Part shown: piece after piece, positions 1-8,909 of the stretch
Layout of the letters: every line of letters begins with the position of its first letter
Position numbering within the stretch: position 1 is the first letter of the stretch
Assembly (NCBI GenBank): GCA_947625505.1
Contig: CANQON010000012.1
Coordinates: 1 to 52,648 of the forward strand
Direction: 5' to 3'
DNA: 52,648 nucleotides
Source: an uncultured Bacilli bacterium
Lineage (GTDB): Bacteria > Bacillota_I > Bacilli_A > RF39 > UBA660
The notes under the pieces: generated by a model
The model's input: only the letters and a program-made list of their open reading frames with translations
What the model was told of the DNA's origin: nothing
Databases searched by the model: none
Made by a program: the position numbers and the translations under genes

Positions 1-8
1 TTAATAAA

Positions 9-32
9 GGGAAGATCATTACTTATCTTCCC
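9..32 (-). terminator. Rho-independent terminator
   Basis: A perfect 8-bp stem (GGGAAGAT/ATCTTCCC) with an 8-nt loop is followed on the minus strand by a T-rich tail. It closes the transcript of the gene ending at 39. Confidence 0.8.
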
Positions 33-38
33 TAAAAA

Positions 39-1238
39 TTAATTGTTTGATGTAAAATAACTTCCATTATCTAAAGCTACAATTGATTCTAATATCGAAG
101 TAATCATGGTTTTATCATGGGTATCCATATTACTTTTAGTTGCTAAAGCAAGTGCTTCATTATATTTTTTTTCTTTTATTAAGTCATCTAAAGTTATTTC
201 TTTTTGTTCTAAAGTACGAGCTTTAATTACAGAACGAATATTTAAGAAATTATATATACGTTCAAGTAATGCATGGTAAATAGTAAAATTAGGATCATTA
301 CTAGTTTTAATAATTTCCGTTGTAAATTTTAATGCATTAATGTAATCATTACGATTTAATGCTTGATAGAAACTACTTATAGCATCTTTTTCATAAGTAT
401 ATTTCGTTTTATATGTATCTAGGGTTACTTCTTGATGTTCAACAATATAGTTAAAGCATCCAAATAAGTCACCAATTATTTTTAAGCGTATATCTTCAAT
501 ACCCATACTATTACTTAAAGTATACATTTTAGCGAAGTAGTAATATGCACTATCATAATCATTACTAGAAATACATTCATAAAATAAATTATATAAGTTA
601 TTATATTCTTCCATTTCTGGAGAATGCTTTTTATTATAGCTTTCTTTAGCTTTAAGACTTAATTCACGTAATACTTTAGTTTCTAATTTAGATAATTTAT
701 CTTTATGAAGACGTAAATTATCACAAGCACGATCATAATCTCTTTGAATTATATATTCTAAAAAAGTACTTAAGGTTTCTTCTTTCGCATCAAATAATTT
801 ATTTTTTAATGATACTAGTTTACGATTAGATAAATTCATTAACTCTGTAAGTAATAAAACATAAGTATATAAATTTAATTTATTATCTTGGGTAACATTT
901 AATTCACAACATTTAATTAGACTTTTATAAGCTGATGAAAAATTATTAGTCATAATATCATACATAAATTTATAATAATATGCTTCATAACCTTTGATAG
1001 TTAAAGAGTCAAAATAATCGATAAATTCATCATATAAATTATTCATTAAATAATGAATCATTAAAGAGACATCTAAATCATCTTGTAAAGTTACTTTATA
1101 ATATCCTTTACGAGTACGCTCTAGATATTTATCATCCATTAACTTATTAATACTTTTAGTATTATAGCCTAATTCTGTTAATTTTTTAGTTTGAATAACT
1201 TGTCCATTAAATGGTATTAACGCCTCTATATTCATCAT
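39..1238 (-). CDS. Hypothetical protein: winged-helix N-terminus plus helical repeats
   Basis: No named family is recognised. The first ~50 residues have the pattern 'T.KLTELGYNTKSINKLMDD.YLERTRKGYYKV', which resembles the winged-helix domain at the N-terminus of AbiEi-type antitoxins and related regulators. The remaining ~340 residues look fully helical, with TPR-like units (around 'NDYDSAYYYFAKMY', 'NDYINALKFTTEII' and 'KKYNEALALATKS'). A GGGGGATGG purine stretch favours an ATG at 1238 or 1235 over the one at 1250. The gene stands alone with its own terminator. No toxin partner is adjacent, so an antitoxin role is not supported; a DNA-binding or scaffold role is inference. Confidence 0.6.
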   Translation of the reverse strand: MMNIEALIPFNGQVIQTKKLTELGYNTKSINKLMDDKYLERTRKGYYKVTLQDDLDVSLMIHYLMNNLYDEFIDYFDSLTIKGYEAYYYKFMYDIMTNNFSSAYKSLIKCCELNVTQDNKLNLYTYVLLLTELMNLSNRKLVSLKNKLFDAKEETLSTFLEYIIQRDYDRACDNLRLHKDKLSKLETKVLRELSLKAKESYNKKHSPEMEEYNNLYNLFYECISSNDYDSAYYYFAKMYTLSNSMGIEDIRLKIIGDLFGCFNYIVEHQEVTLDTYKTKYTYEKDAISSFYQALNRNDYINALKFTTEIIKTSNDPNFTIYHALLERIYNFLNIRSVIKARTLEQKEITLDDLIKEKKYNEALALATKSNMDTHDKTMITSILESIVALDNGSYFTSNN

Positions 1239-1286
1239 ACCATCCCCCATAATCTAATTTTATCATTATTAAATCATCATAGTCAA

Positions 1287-1312
1287 TAAAAAAAGAAGTC
1301 ATTTAGACTTCT
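1287..1312 (-). terminator. Rho-independent terminator of the RNase J paralogue
   Basis: Stem AAGAAGTC/GACTTCTT with a short loop followed by a run of T on the minus strand. It overlaps the last codons of the gene. Confidence 0.8.
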
Positions 1313-2949
1313 TGTACAACAATAATAATCATAGGTTTAGAACCAGTTTGTTGATAAAAATACTTTCCTAATTTTTCTCTTATACCTAATTTTATTTTAT
1401 TAAAATCAACATAGTTAGGATTAATACATTCTTTTACAACACCTAAAGATATTTTAGATGCTTCTTCAATAATATCAGTATTTTCTTTAACATAGATAAA
1501 GCCTCTTGTTAATATTTCTGGACCTGCTAAAACATTTTTGGTTGTTTTATCTAAAGTTGTCGCTACAATAACAATACCATTTTCACCTAATAGTTCACGA
1601 TCTTTTAAGACTAAATCACCAACATCTCCTGCTTGTTTACCATCAATTAATATTTCATCAGTCTTAATTTTTTCATTAGTATCGACTAATTCTCCATTAA
1701 CAAAAGTAACAACATCACCATTTAATTTTAATAAAACATGATCTTCATCCATACCAAGTTTATATGCTAAATTAGCATTCTCTACTTGATAACGATATTC
1801 TCCTATAATTGGAAAATAATATTTAGGATTTAACATATTAATCATCATTAAGATATCTTCAGATGAAGCATGTGGTGATCGATATTGTTTCTTAGATAAT
1901 ATAACAAGATTACAGCCCTGTTGTGCTATTGCATCAAAAACTTGCGTAGATATTACTTCAATATTATCATATACAGGAGATGCAAAAACAACTGTATCTT
2001 CACTAGTTAAAGTAATAAATTTATCACTACCTCTTAAAATCCTTTTAATATTAGAATAAGGCATTTCTCTTTCATTAGATATTAAAACAATTATTCCCTT
2101 TTCATTAACACATTTAATATTTTTAATACGTGATTTATCAAAATTAATATATCCCATATCAATAGAAGAAATAATTAAATCTTCTAGTTTTTTACCCATA
2201 ACAACTACATTACGATCTGTTTTTGATACAACATCAAATAATTCTTGAATACGAAATATTTGTGCTTGCATTATATTAAAAAGAATTCTTCCTTCATTTT
2301 TATTAATTGTTTCACGTATAATATCACTAGCCCGATGATTAGGAGATGTAAATCCTTTCTTATCAGCATATACTGATTCATTTAAAAAGCATAATACTCC
2401 TTGTTTACCAACATAAGCAATTTTGCCTATATCAGAATTAAAGCATCCAATCATAGAAGGATCTATAACATAGTTACCACTAAAGACAATAGCTCCATCT
2501 TCGGTATATAAAACATACATAACAGCATCTGGAGTTGAATGTGATACTCTTATTGGAAAAATACTATTTTTACCAAAAGATACATTACGATGTAATTGTA
2601 ATTCAATTAAATTATCCGTACTAATATTTTCTTCTTCTAGATTTCTTTTAATAATTTCTATTGTAAACTTTGTTGCATATACTTTTAAATCAGGTATATC
2701 CGCTAAAATATCTTCTAAAGCCCCTATTTGTTCATCATGACCATGTGTAACAAAAATACCAACAACACGATCTTTATTTTCTTTTAAGTAATCATAATTA
2801 GGAATTATATAATCAACACCTAGTGAATTATCATCACTATATTTTAAACCCGCTTCAAATACAAAAATATCATTGTCAACTTCTACAACATACATATTTT
2901 TGCCTGTTTCATTAAGTCCGCCTAATGCGAACATTTTTATTTTACTCAT
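1303..2949 (-). CDS. RNase J-family protein with degenerate metal site
   Basis: It has the full RNase J architecture: metallo-beta-lactamase domain, beta-CASP domain and C-terminal domain, at 548 residues. RNase J is a 5'-exo/endoribonuclease in mRNA decay. The signature places are present but altered: THGHDEQIG (68-76) where active enzymes have HxHxDH, so the D and last H are E73 and Q74; 'SGNY' (156-159) where the metal-binding Asp of GD should be; and 'PIIGEYR' (379-385) where the His of 'PVHGEYR' should be. H136 and the SPHAS loop (357-361) remain. This fits a J2-like, probably non-catalytic partner of a second RNase J encoded elsewhere. It has its own promoter and terminator. The start has a good GGAG ribosome site. 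Confidence 0.85.
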   Translation of the reverse strand: MSKIKMFALGGLNETGKNMYVVEVDNDIFVFEAGLKYSDDNSLGVDYIIPNYDYLKENKDRVVGIFVTHGHDEQIGALEDILADIPDLKVYATKFTIEIIKRNLEEENISTDNLIELQLHRNVSFGKNSIFPIRVSHSTPDAVMYVLYTEDGAIVFSGNYVIDPSMIGCFNSDIGKIAYVGKQGVLCFLNESVYADKKGFTSPNHRASDIIRETINKNEGRILFNIMQAQIFRIQELFDVVSKTDRNVVVMGKKLEDLIISSIDMGYINFDKSRIKNIKCVNEKGIIVLISNEREMPYSNIKRILRGSDKFITLTSEDTVVFASPVYDNIEVISTQVFDAIAQQGCNLVILSKKQYRSPHASSEDILMMINMLNPKYYFPIIGEYRYQVENANLAYKLGMDEDHVLLKLNGDVVTFVNGELVDTNEKIKTDEILIDGKQAGDVGDLVLKDRELLGENGIVIVATTLDKTTKNVLAGPEILTRGFIYVKENTDIIEEASKISLGVVKECINPNYVDFNKIKLGIREKLGKYFYQQTGSKPMIIIVVQEV

Positions 2950-2978
2950 AAAACTCCTTTCTTTTCAAATCCCAAATC

Positions 2979-3007
2979 ATTATAGCAAAATTTAAATAAA
3001 TAGTCTA
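2979..3007 (-). promoter_or_regulatory. Sigma-A-type promoter of the RNase J paralogue
   Basis: Minus-strand -35 TAGACT (3002-3007), 17-bp spacer, perfect -10 TATAAT (2979-2984), about 30 nt before the start codon at 2949. Confidence 0.65.
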
Positions 3008-3021
3008 GTTTATGAATAAAA

Positions 3022-3042
3022 GAAAAAAAGCTCAAAGCTTTT
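3022..3042 (-). terminator. Rho-independent terminator
   Basis: Stem AAAGCT/AGCTTT with a 3-nt loop and a T-run on the minus strand, overlapping the stop codon of the proline-rich gene. Confidence 0.65.
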
Positions 3043-4087
3043 AATTTCTTTTTTGAATATCAAGACTAGATCCTAATACCTTATCTGAAGTAGGAATAGT
3101 ATCTTTTACTTTTGCACTATCAACTATTTTCGCTACAACTTCTAAACTATTATAATCAACTGTATTAGAAGTATTAGTTATAACTCCTTCAAAAACGTTT
3201 TTAGCATCTGGTGATTGTACTACAAAATATAATCCTTTTAAATCCTCTTTAGCTACTTCATAAGTAATCATTTCTTTACCTGCATAAGTAGCTGTTTTAG
3301 TAGCCCCTACTGTTAATTTATCTTGTTCCATAGCTGTTTTTATATTAGCAACCGTTGTTTTAATTGTAGCCATATCTCCTGTAACATTACTAATTGCTAT
3401 AGCTTGATTATCATCACTAATAATAATTAAATTCTCTGTTACCTCATATTTATAACCCTCTAACTTTTCAAACTCAAAGCCATGAAAAGTAACTGTTGTT
3501 TCCTCCTCTTTAGATACAGGTTCCTCTTCCTTAACCTCCTCTTTATTTTCTACAATTTCTGGTTCTGATTGATTATTATTACCTCTAAAGAATGTAAAAT
3601 ATAAAGAAACTCCTACAATAGCAAGTGCTACAACTAAAGCTATAATAAGAACAATTGGTTTCTTCTTTTTAGGTGTAGATGCTTGAGGTGTACTAACTGG
3701 TTGACCCATAGGTTGTCCTGCTACTGGAGGAACAGGATTACCTTGTGGAGGAGGAATAACTCCTGGTGTAGATGGAACACTTCCTACACTTGGTTGAGGA
3801 CTTACTGGAGGCACTGGTGCAGGTTGTGGTGCTTGAGGTACAGGTGCTGGCTGAGGCATTGGCGCTACAGGAGCAACTGGTGCTTGTGGCATTGGTGCTA
3901 CTGGAGCTACTGGTCCTACAGGCGCTTGTGGTACTTGTGCCTGAGGCATAACTGTAGCTTGAGGTACAGCTATTGGTTGTGGCACAGGAGCTACAGGCGC
4001 TTGTGACACTGGATTACTTTGAGGTACGTTACCTGGCATTACAGGTTGATTAGGTACCATAGGATTCATATTATTTTCATTATTCAT
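3041..4087 (-). CDS. Proline-rich single-pass membrane protein
   Basis: No family is recognised. Residues 1-140 are low complexity, built from P, Q, V, A and M (PVAPMPQAPVAP-like repeats), and would be cytoplasmic. KKKK at 140-143 precedes one membrane helix (about 144-167). An acidic linker (about 170-197) and a folded C-terminal domain of ~150 residues would be outside (N-in, C-out). The domain order resembles DUF4352/PsbP-like lipoproteins and 'zinc-ribbon plus TM' proteins of this clade, but no motif settles it. It is a single-gene unit between a promoter-bearing neighbour and a secreted protein. The codon-level repeats produce a spurious Trp/Arg-rich ORF on the opposite strand. Confidence 0.75.
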   Translation of the reverse strand: MNNENNMNPMVPNQPVMPGNVPQSNPVSQAPVAPVPQPIAVPQATVMPQAQVPQAPVGPVAPVAPMPQAPVAPVAPMPQPAPVPQAPQPAPVPPVSPQPSVGSVPSTPGVIPPPQGNPVPPVAGQPMGQPVSTPQASTPKKKKPIVLIIALVVALAIVGVSLYFTFFRGNNNQSEPEIVENKEEVKEEEPVSKEEETTVTFHGFEFEKLEGYKYEVTENLIIISDDNQAIAISNVTGDMATIKTTVANIKTAMEQDKLTVGATKTATYAGKEMITYEVAKEDLKGLYFVVQSPDAKNVFEGVITNTSNTVDYNSLEVVAKIVDSAKVKDTIPTSDKVLGSSLDIQKRN

Positions 4088-4178
4088 ATTTACTTCTCCT
4101 TTTATATTACTCTTTCCAATTCCCCTACTATCTATTTTATTATATCAAAAAGCATAAAAAAAAGAAAGATTTCTCTTC

Positions 4179-4724
4179 CTATAATTTGATTTCCTTCCAT
4201 TTTCCATCTTGTTCTTGTCCAAATAAGGAAACATCTGGATAATCATAAAAGCCTAATTCCTTTTCTCTAACTTTTAAATTGTCAATGTCAAAGTTAGTAT
4301 TTATTTTACGAAATTCTGCTTTATCCTCATTATTTTTATATACGTTGGCATATAAATCGCCATCTTCTGTTATTACTAAGATATAACATGCATCATCAAA
4401 GTAATAATTTACTTCAGCTAAATATTTAGCATCTCCTTTTGTATAAATCTTTGAAGAAGTATTAGTGTTTACATTTTTTTGAATAACATTACCATCAACA
4501 ATTTGAACATCATAAGTTATTCCACTTGTTGTTGTTTTTTCAATTGTATCGACAAAATCAATATTTTTATCGACATATTCGTTGTTAGAAGCCACTGGTC
4601 TATAAAAGCTCTTTTTAGTAATGATTTCATCACCTTTAGCGAATACGATCGAAGCTGTTAACATACAAAAGAAAATAGTTATACAACCTGTAACGATTCT
4701 TATATGATTAAGACTCTTTAACAT
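4179..4724 (-). CDS. Secreted hypothetical protein
   Basis: The start at 4724 is chosen because GGGGGAA lies 6 nt before it; the upstream in-frame ATG at 4760 has no such site. The N-terminus is a clear signal peptide: positive residues, a hydrophobic stretch (GCITIFFCMLTASIVFA) and an A-x-A-like cleavage region at 'VFAKG'. The mature ~150 residues look beta-rich with no known motif. The short C-terminus lacks a sorting signal or membrane helix, so the protein should be released. Function unknown. Confidence 0.65.
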   Translation of the reverse strand: MLKSLNHIRIVTGCITIFFCMLTASIVFAKGDEIITKKSFYRPVASNNEYVDKNIDFVDTIEKTTTSGITYDVQIVDGNVIQKNVNTNTSSKIYTKGDAKYLAEVNYYFDDACYILVITEDGDLYANVYKNNEDKAEFRKINTNFDIDNLKVREKELGFYDYPDVSLFGQEQDGKWKEIKL

Positions 4725-4845
4725 AATAATTCCCCCTTTACTGCTTTCCCCCTCAATCAATTGTACCCATTATTATATACAAAAATTAAAATAAGTCAAT
4801 GAATAAGAAGCAATTTTTTAATTTTATTCTAATATATTATATATT

Positions 4846-4873
4846 AAAACCCAAATATTATGATTTGGGTTTT
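4846..4873 (-). terminator. Rho-independent terminator of the ireB-mltG-trmR cluster
   Basis: Near-perfect stem AAAACCCAAAT/ATTTGGGTTTT with the stop codon of trmR in its loop region and a T-rich tail on the minus strand. Confidence 0.85.
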
Positions 4874-5445
4874 CTTTTTGATACTGATATTCCATCCCCT
4901 AATTGATAAAATGTCGTATTAAATTCTTCATTGTTTTTAAGAAAAGCAATATAGTCTTTTATTTTACCAACTAGTTGTCTAGTATTACGATTATGTGTTA
5001 AAGATATATCTTCAACCATACCATGAAATGATAAATTATCAGTAATAATCACACCATTTTCAGATAAATTGTTTTTATATTTTTCAAAAAATTTTATATA
5101 TTGGCTTTTAGCAGCATCAATAAATATTAAGTCATAATTTCCTGTTATTTCACATGTTAAAGCATCTTCATTAATAATAGTTATGCGTTTTTCTAGTTGC
5201 ATATCCTTTATATTATTAATAGCTTCATTATATAAATCAGTATTTCTTTCAATCGTTGTGACATAAATGTCATCTTTTACACTAGCAAAGCATATAGCCG
5301 AATAGCCTATTGCACTACCTATTTCTAATACTTTTTTTACATTATGTTCCTTAATATAATTACAAATAAATTCTATACCTGCATCTTGCATAATAGGTAC
5401 ATGATGTTCTTTAGCATATTCTCTTAGTTCTAATATCTTTCCCAT
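4858..5445 (-). CDS. trmR: O-methyltransferase, TrmR-like (tRNA hydroxyuridine methyltransferase)
   Basis: 195-residue class I SAM methyltransferase of the O-methyltransferase family 3. The SAM-binding loop is 'VLEIGSAIGYSAI'. Later 'DLIFIDAAKSQYIKFFE' and 'GVIITDN' carry the metal/catalytic Asp residues typical of the family. In B. subtilis the gene after mltG (yrrM/trmR) methylates 5-hydroxyuridine-34 of tRNA to mo5U; the same place here supports that role. It overlaps the end of mltG by 16 nt, with GAGAAGGA before the ATG, so translation is probably coupled. Confidence 0.8.
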   Translation of the reverse strand: MGKILELREYAKEHHVPIMQDAGIEFICNYIKEHNVKKVLEIGSAIGYSAICFASVKDDIYVTTIERNTDLYNEAINNIKDMQLEKRITIINEDALTCEITGNYDLIFIDAAKSQYIKFFEKYKNNLSENGVIITDNLSFHGMVEDISLTHNRNTRQLVGKIKDYIAFLKNNEEFNTTFYQLGDGISVSKRKPKS

Positions 5446-6524
5446 GATCCTTCTCTTTTTAGTTTAGCAATCGTTTGATTTTGTTCATTTAATGTTTTAG
5501 AAAAATATATCTTACCTGTATTATCAGAAACAAAGTAGAAAGCATCAGTCTTTTTAGGATTTAATACAGCTTTAATAGATGATACAGAAGGATTACAAAT
5601 AGGTCCAATAGGTAATCCTAAAAATGATGTAGGTCTAGTATTATAATCATTAATAGCTATTATTTCGGAATTATATAAATCTCTTTCTGCCATATCTACT
5701 TTAGCGCCATAATAAGTTGTAACATCACTACCTAATGATATTTTATTATTTAAACGATTATAAAATACTCCTGCTACTTCAGGACGATAAGTAGGCCCTG
5801 CTTCTAATTCAACAATACTAGCAAAAGTTAGTATCTCATGAACAGAATATTTACTTTTTTCTATTTCTTGACGATAAGGTTCTAATTGTTTAGATGTTTC
5901 ATCTAATAATTTTTTAAATATTTCTTTAACAGTAACATTCTTATCTTTAAAATTATAAGTATTAGGATATAAATATCCTTCTAAAGAATAATATATTTTC
6001 TTATTTAAAATAGTATCATCTAAAAACCAATAAGTATTAATTAATTCTTTTAAATAAGTTTCATCTTTAAGTAAAGCATATACATCGTCTTCAGTATTAT
6101 TAGTATTACTAGCGATTGTTTTAGCGACACTACGCATATTCTTTCCTTCTTTAAAAGTAATAACTATATCCGTAGATTCACGATCTTTTTTATCTGTTTT
6201 TCCTTGTAATATTTCAACAATCTTTTCAACGCTATAACAAGAATTTAATTTAAAACGTCCAACTAATAATCCTTCTGGTTTATTTAATTTTAAATATATT
6301 TTATACATATCTTCAGAATTAATTAAACCCATACTTTTTAGTCTAGGCGCTAAAGAATAGAATGTATCTCCTTGTTTAACTTCAAATGCAATTGTTTCTT
6401 GACACTCTTTAGTAACAGGTCCTATTTGTTCTTTATAATAAGAATATCCAAATAGAAAACCAATTGTAGATATAAGTACTAATACAATTAAAACACATAA
6501 AATTACAACAAATGTCTTCTTCAT
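5430..6524 (-). CDS. mltG: Endolytic murein transglycosylase MltG
   Basis: Membrane-anchored lytic transglycosylase that cuts nascent glycan strands and releases them from the synthase. Start taken at the ATG (6524); the in-frame upstream TTG codons are weaker. One N-terminal membrane helix (about 5-30), a LysM-like domain (about 44-90) and the YceG-like catalytic domain follow. The catalytic Glu lies in 'FASIVELEA' (about residue 239 from this start). 'GVFYNRL' and 'LPIGPICNPS' match the conserved family motifs. A hairpin with a T-run sits between DUF1292 and this gene, and the ribosome site is poor, so expression may be lower than that of the upstream genes. Confidence 0.93.
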   Translation of the reverse strand: MKKTFVVILCVLIVLVLISTIGFLFGYSYYKEQIGPVTKECQETIAFEVKQGDTFYSLAPRLKSMGLINSEDMYKIYLKLNKPEGLLVGRFKLNSCYSVEKIVEILQGKTDKKDRESTDIVITFKEGKNMRSVAKTIASNTNNTEDDVYALLKDETYLKELINTYWFLDDTILNKKIYYSLEGYLYPNTYNFKDKNVTVKEIFKKLLDETSKQLEPYRQEIEKSKYSVHEILTFASIVELEAGPTYRPEVAGVFYNRLNNKISLGSDVTTYYGAKVDMAERDLYNSEIIAINDYNTRPTSFLGLPIGPICNPSVSSIKAVLNPKKTDAFYFVSDNTGKIYFSKTLNEQNQTIAKLKREGSWERY

Positions 6525-6531
6525 AAACAAC

Positions 6532-6553
6532 AAAAAAGAGTATTACTACTCTT
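6532..6553 (-). terminator. Internal terminator/attenuator between DUF1292 gene and mltG
   Basis: Stem AAGAGTA/TACTCTT, 4-nt loop, followed on the minus strand by TTTT. It overlaps the DUF1292 stop codon and lies ~10 nt before the mltG start. Probably a partial terminator that sets the dose of mltG. Confidence 0.6.
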
Positions 6554-6830
6554 CTGAGGCCTTTCCTTGAATTTCGTTTTGTAACTCTTCTAAGATAGTT
6601 TCAATTATTTTCCATTCTTTATCTGTTTCAATTGGTATTAATTTTGTTTCATCTTCACCTGGATTATAAATTGAAGCATATACCTTAGTATTTCCTTCTT
6701 CATCTACTGTATTATCTGTATAAACGATATAATTCTTCTTTGTTTCATCTGATTCAAATGTAAATAATACTTCACATTCTACTTCTTTTCCTTCATCATT
6801 AATTACTTTAAAAGTCATTTTTTCTTCCAT
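6546..6830 (-). CDS. DUF1292 family protein
   Basis: 94-residue acidic protein of the DUF1292 family (YrzB in B. subtilis). Recognisable core 'ECEVLFTFESDETKKNYIV' and 'YASIYNPGED'. Function is not established. It sits in the conserved ireB-ruvX-DUF1292-mltG order with AAGGGAGAT as ribosome site, only a few bases after ruvX. Confidence 0.85.
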   Translation of the reverse strand: MEEKMTFKVINDEGKEVECEVLFTFESDETKKNYIVYTDNTVDEEGNTKVYASIYNPGEDETKLIPIETDKEWKIIETILEELQNEIQGKASEE

Positions 6831-6834
6831 ATTC

Positions 6835-7257
6835 TTATCTCCCTTTCTCTTTATCTAAATATGTTTGAAGAATAATATTGGCTGCTAACGCATCAACTTT
6901 TTCTTTTCTTTTTTTTCTTGATATATCAGCTTCTAACATATAATTAGTAGCTTCTACTGTTGTTAATCTCTCATCTTGCATAACTACTTCAATATTAAAG
7001 TTATTAACTAACTTATCACGAAATTCTAAAGTTGTTAAGGCGCGATCACCAATACTGTTATTCATATTTTTAGGTAATCCTAAGACTATTTTACTAATTT
7101 TGTATTCTTCAATGATCTGTTTTAATTCTTCCATTACTGAATCATAATCACTATCATTAAAGCGAATAGTTTTATAGGAACTAGCTATGGTGTGTGTAAT
7201 ATCGCTTAAGGATATTCCTAGAGTTCTTGTTCCAAGATCTAAACCTAAGTAGCGCAT
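6835..7257 (-). CDS. ruvX: RuvX/YqgF RNase H-fold nuclease
   Basis: 140-residue RuvC-like nuclease implicated in 16S rRNA 5'-end maturation and possibly Holliday junction resolution. Motifs: 'YLGLDLGTRTLGISLS' with the first catalytic Asp, 'VLGLPKNMNNSIG', 'DERLTTVEA' and the final 'KVDALAANIILQTYL' with the last Asp. Its ATG overlaps the ireB stop (TAATG), showing translational coupling. Confidence 0.93.
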   Translation of the reverse strand: MRYLGLDLGTRTLGISLSDITHTIASSYKTIRFNDSDYDSVMEELKQIIEEYKISKIVLGLPKNMNNSIGDRALTTLEFRDKLVNNFNIEVVMQDERLTTVEATNYMLEADISRKKRKEKVDALAANIILQTYLDKEKGR

Positions 7258-7493
7258 TACTGTAGATACTTTTTAACTAAAACCTCCATGATTTTAGTTC
7301 TTTCATATTTTGTAATTTTGCTGCGAGCTCCTTTATGACTTGATATATATCCAGGATCACCACTAAGCAAATAACCAACTATTTGACTTATAGGATTATA
7401 TCCTTTTTCAGCTAAAGCTTCAGCAACTTCTTTTATTGTTTCTTCAATCATGCCATCTTGAAAATCTGATACTTGATATACTTCTGTCATCAT
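7257..7493 (-). CDS. ireB: IreB family regulatory phosphoprotein
   Basis: 78-residue UPF0297/IreB protein. The family signature '[19 protein letters not shown]' is intact. In Enterococcus IreB is phosphorylated by the Ser/Thr kinase IreK and limits cephalosporin resistance. The N-terminal Thr-rich segment that is phosphorylated there is only weakly present (one Thr in MMTEV). First gene of the cluster here; alaS, its usual upstream neighbour, is absent. Confidence 0.92.
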   Translation of the reverse strand: MMTEVYQVSDFQDGMIEETIKEVAEALAEKGYNPISQIVGYLLSGDPGYISSHKGARSKITKYERTKIMEVLVKKYLQ

Positions 7494-7559
7494 TAGTACC
7501 TCACTCTCACCTATAAATACAATTATATTGTAACATAAGATATTTTAATTGTAAATCTT

Positions 7560-8909
7560 TTAATCCTCTTCTTTGACAAACTCTTTAAAAGCTTTACCTT
7601 TTTCTTCAAAATTTTTAAAGTATTCATAACTAGAGGCAGCAGGACTTAATAAACAAATCTTGTCCTTATTAGTTATTTCTTTAGCTAACTTAACAGCATC
7701 CTTTAACATTTCACATTTATATATATTTACCTTATTATTAGTAATCATACTACCTACTTTATATCCTGTTGTAGGCATACATATTAAGTTACGAACTATT
7801 CCTTTATTTAAAAAGTCAATTAATTCTTGATAATTAATGCCTCTATCCATACCTCCAAAGATTAAAGTATCGACATTTTTTAATGCTTCAATCGCATTAA
7901 TCGTCGCATCAGGTATTGTTGCGATAGCGTCATTGTAAAAAATAACATCGTGATATTTACCAACATATTCAATGCGATGTTCTAATCCTTTAAAGTTATT
8001 TATAGTTGTAATAACTTTTTGACTATCTAGTTTTAAAAGATAAGCAATCGTTAAGACAAACATAATATTACGTAGATTATGTTCGCCTAATAATTTTCTT
8101 TCATCCAAAGAGTTATATAAGAAATTATTATTTAAATATACTTTATGATTTTTTAGACAAACAATATTATTTTCATTTGTTTCATTAAATTGAATTCCAT
8201 ATTTAATAGCTTTATAACGTTCATCGATATAATCACACAAAGGACTAATATCACTACTATATATTGCATAGTCATCTTCATGTTGATATTTAAAGATATT
8301 TAGTTTATTAGCATGATAATGTTCAACTGTGCCTGCATGATCTAAATGATCTTCATATAGATTTATAATAGCCGCAATATGTGGAGAAACATCTACAAAT
8401 TCAAGTTGCAGAGCTGACATTTCTACTACTACCCAGGTTGTAGGTTGAATCTTTTCTATTTCATCAAAAATTGCTTTACCAATATTGCCTAACAAAATAG
8501 TATCAACACCACAACTTTTTAATACTTCATATGTTAAAGTAGATGTTGTACTTTTTCCTTTAGTTGCTGTTATACCAATAGTATGATGTCTATGACATTT
8601 TAGTAATAATTCTAATTCTGAAGTAAAATGAATATTACTTACATCAATATCTTTTGTGATAACACCAGGTGATTTAATAACTAAATCATATTCTTCTAAG
8701 CCATTTAAATAGTCATCTCCATAAACAATCATGACATTTTCATCTTTAGCTAGTTCGGGTACTTTATCTAAAGGATTTACTTTATCAATAATAGTAAGAA
8801 GCATCTTACTATATCTTCTTATAAAGTGATATGTAGCAATACCTTCCATACCAAAACCTAAGATAGCTATATTTTTACCTTTTAAATAATTTATAATTTT
8901 ATCAATCAT
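7560..8909 (-). CDS. murD: MurD-type UDP-MurNAc-L-alanine:glutamate ligase (possibly the L-Glu-specific MurD2 type)
   Basis: 449-residue Mur ligase in cytoplasmic peptidoglycan precursor synthesis. Rossmann-like N-terminus 'IAILGFGMEGIATYHF', ATP loop 'GITATKGKSTTS', Mg-binding 'EMSALQLE', 'YEDHLDHAG' and C-terminal 'IFGGMDRGINY' are all present. The gene overlaps the end of a MurL-like epimerase gene by 8 nt. In Xanthomonas, MurD2 adds L-Glu and MurL then epimerises it to D-Glu, replacing MurI racemase plus classical MurD. The tight pairing suggests this is the MurD2 type; sequence alone does not show the stereospecificity. Confidence 0.85.
   Translation of the reverse strand: MIDKIINYLKGKNIAILGFGMEGIATYHFIRRYSKMLLTIIDKVNPLDKVPELAKDENVMIVYGDDYLNGLEEYDLVIKSPGVITKDIDVSNIHFTSELELLLKCHRHHTIGITATKGKSTTSTLTYEVLKSCGVDTILLGNIGKAIFDEIEKIQPTTWVVVEMSALQLEFVDVSPHIAAIINLYEDHLDHAGTVEHYHANKLNIFKYQHEDDYAIYSSDISPLCDYIDERYKAIKYGIQFNETNENNIVCLKNHKVYLNNNFLYNSLDERKLLGEHNLRNIMFVLTIAYLLKLDSQKVITTINNFKGLEHRIEYVGKYHDVIFYNDAIATIPDATINAIEALKNVDTLIFGGMDRGINYQELIDFLNKGIVRNLICMPTTGYKVGSMITNNKVNIYKCEMLKDAVKLAKEITNKDKICLLSPAASSYEYFKNFEEKGKAFKEFVKEED

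Noticed and set aside
39-1238. AbiEi-like antitoxin, thus a defence system
   Set aside because: Only the N-terminal winged helix looks similar, no toxin gene is adjacent, and the next gene is an RNase J paralogue.
3683-4006. Open plus-strand frame rich in Trp, Arg and Cys
   Set aside because: It is the antisense of the proline/glutamine-rich repeat of the membrane protein; the composition is forced by the repeat and there is no promoter or ribosome site.
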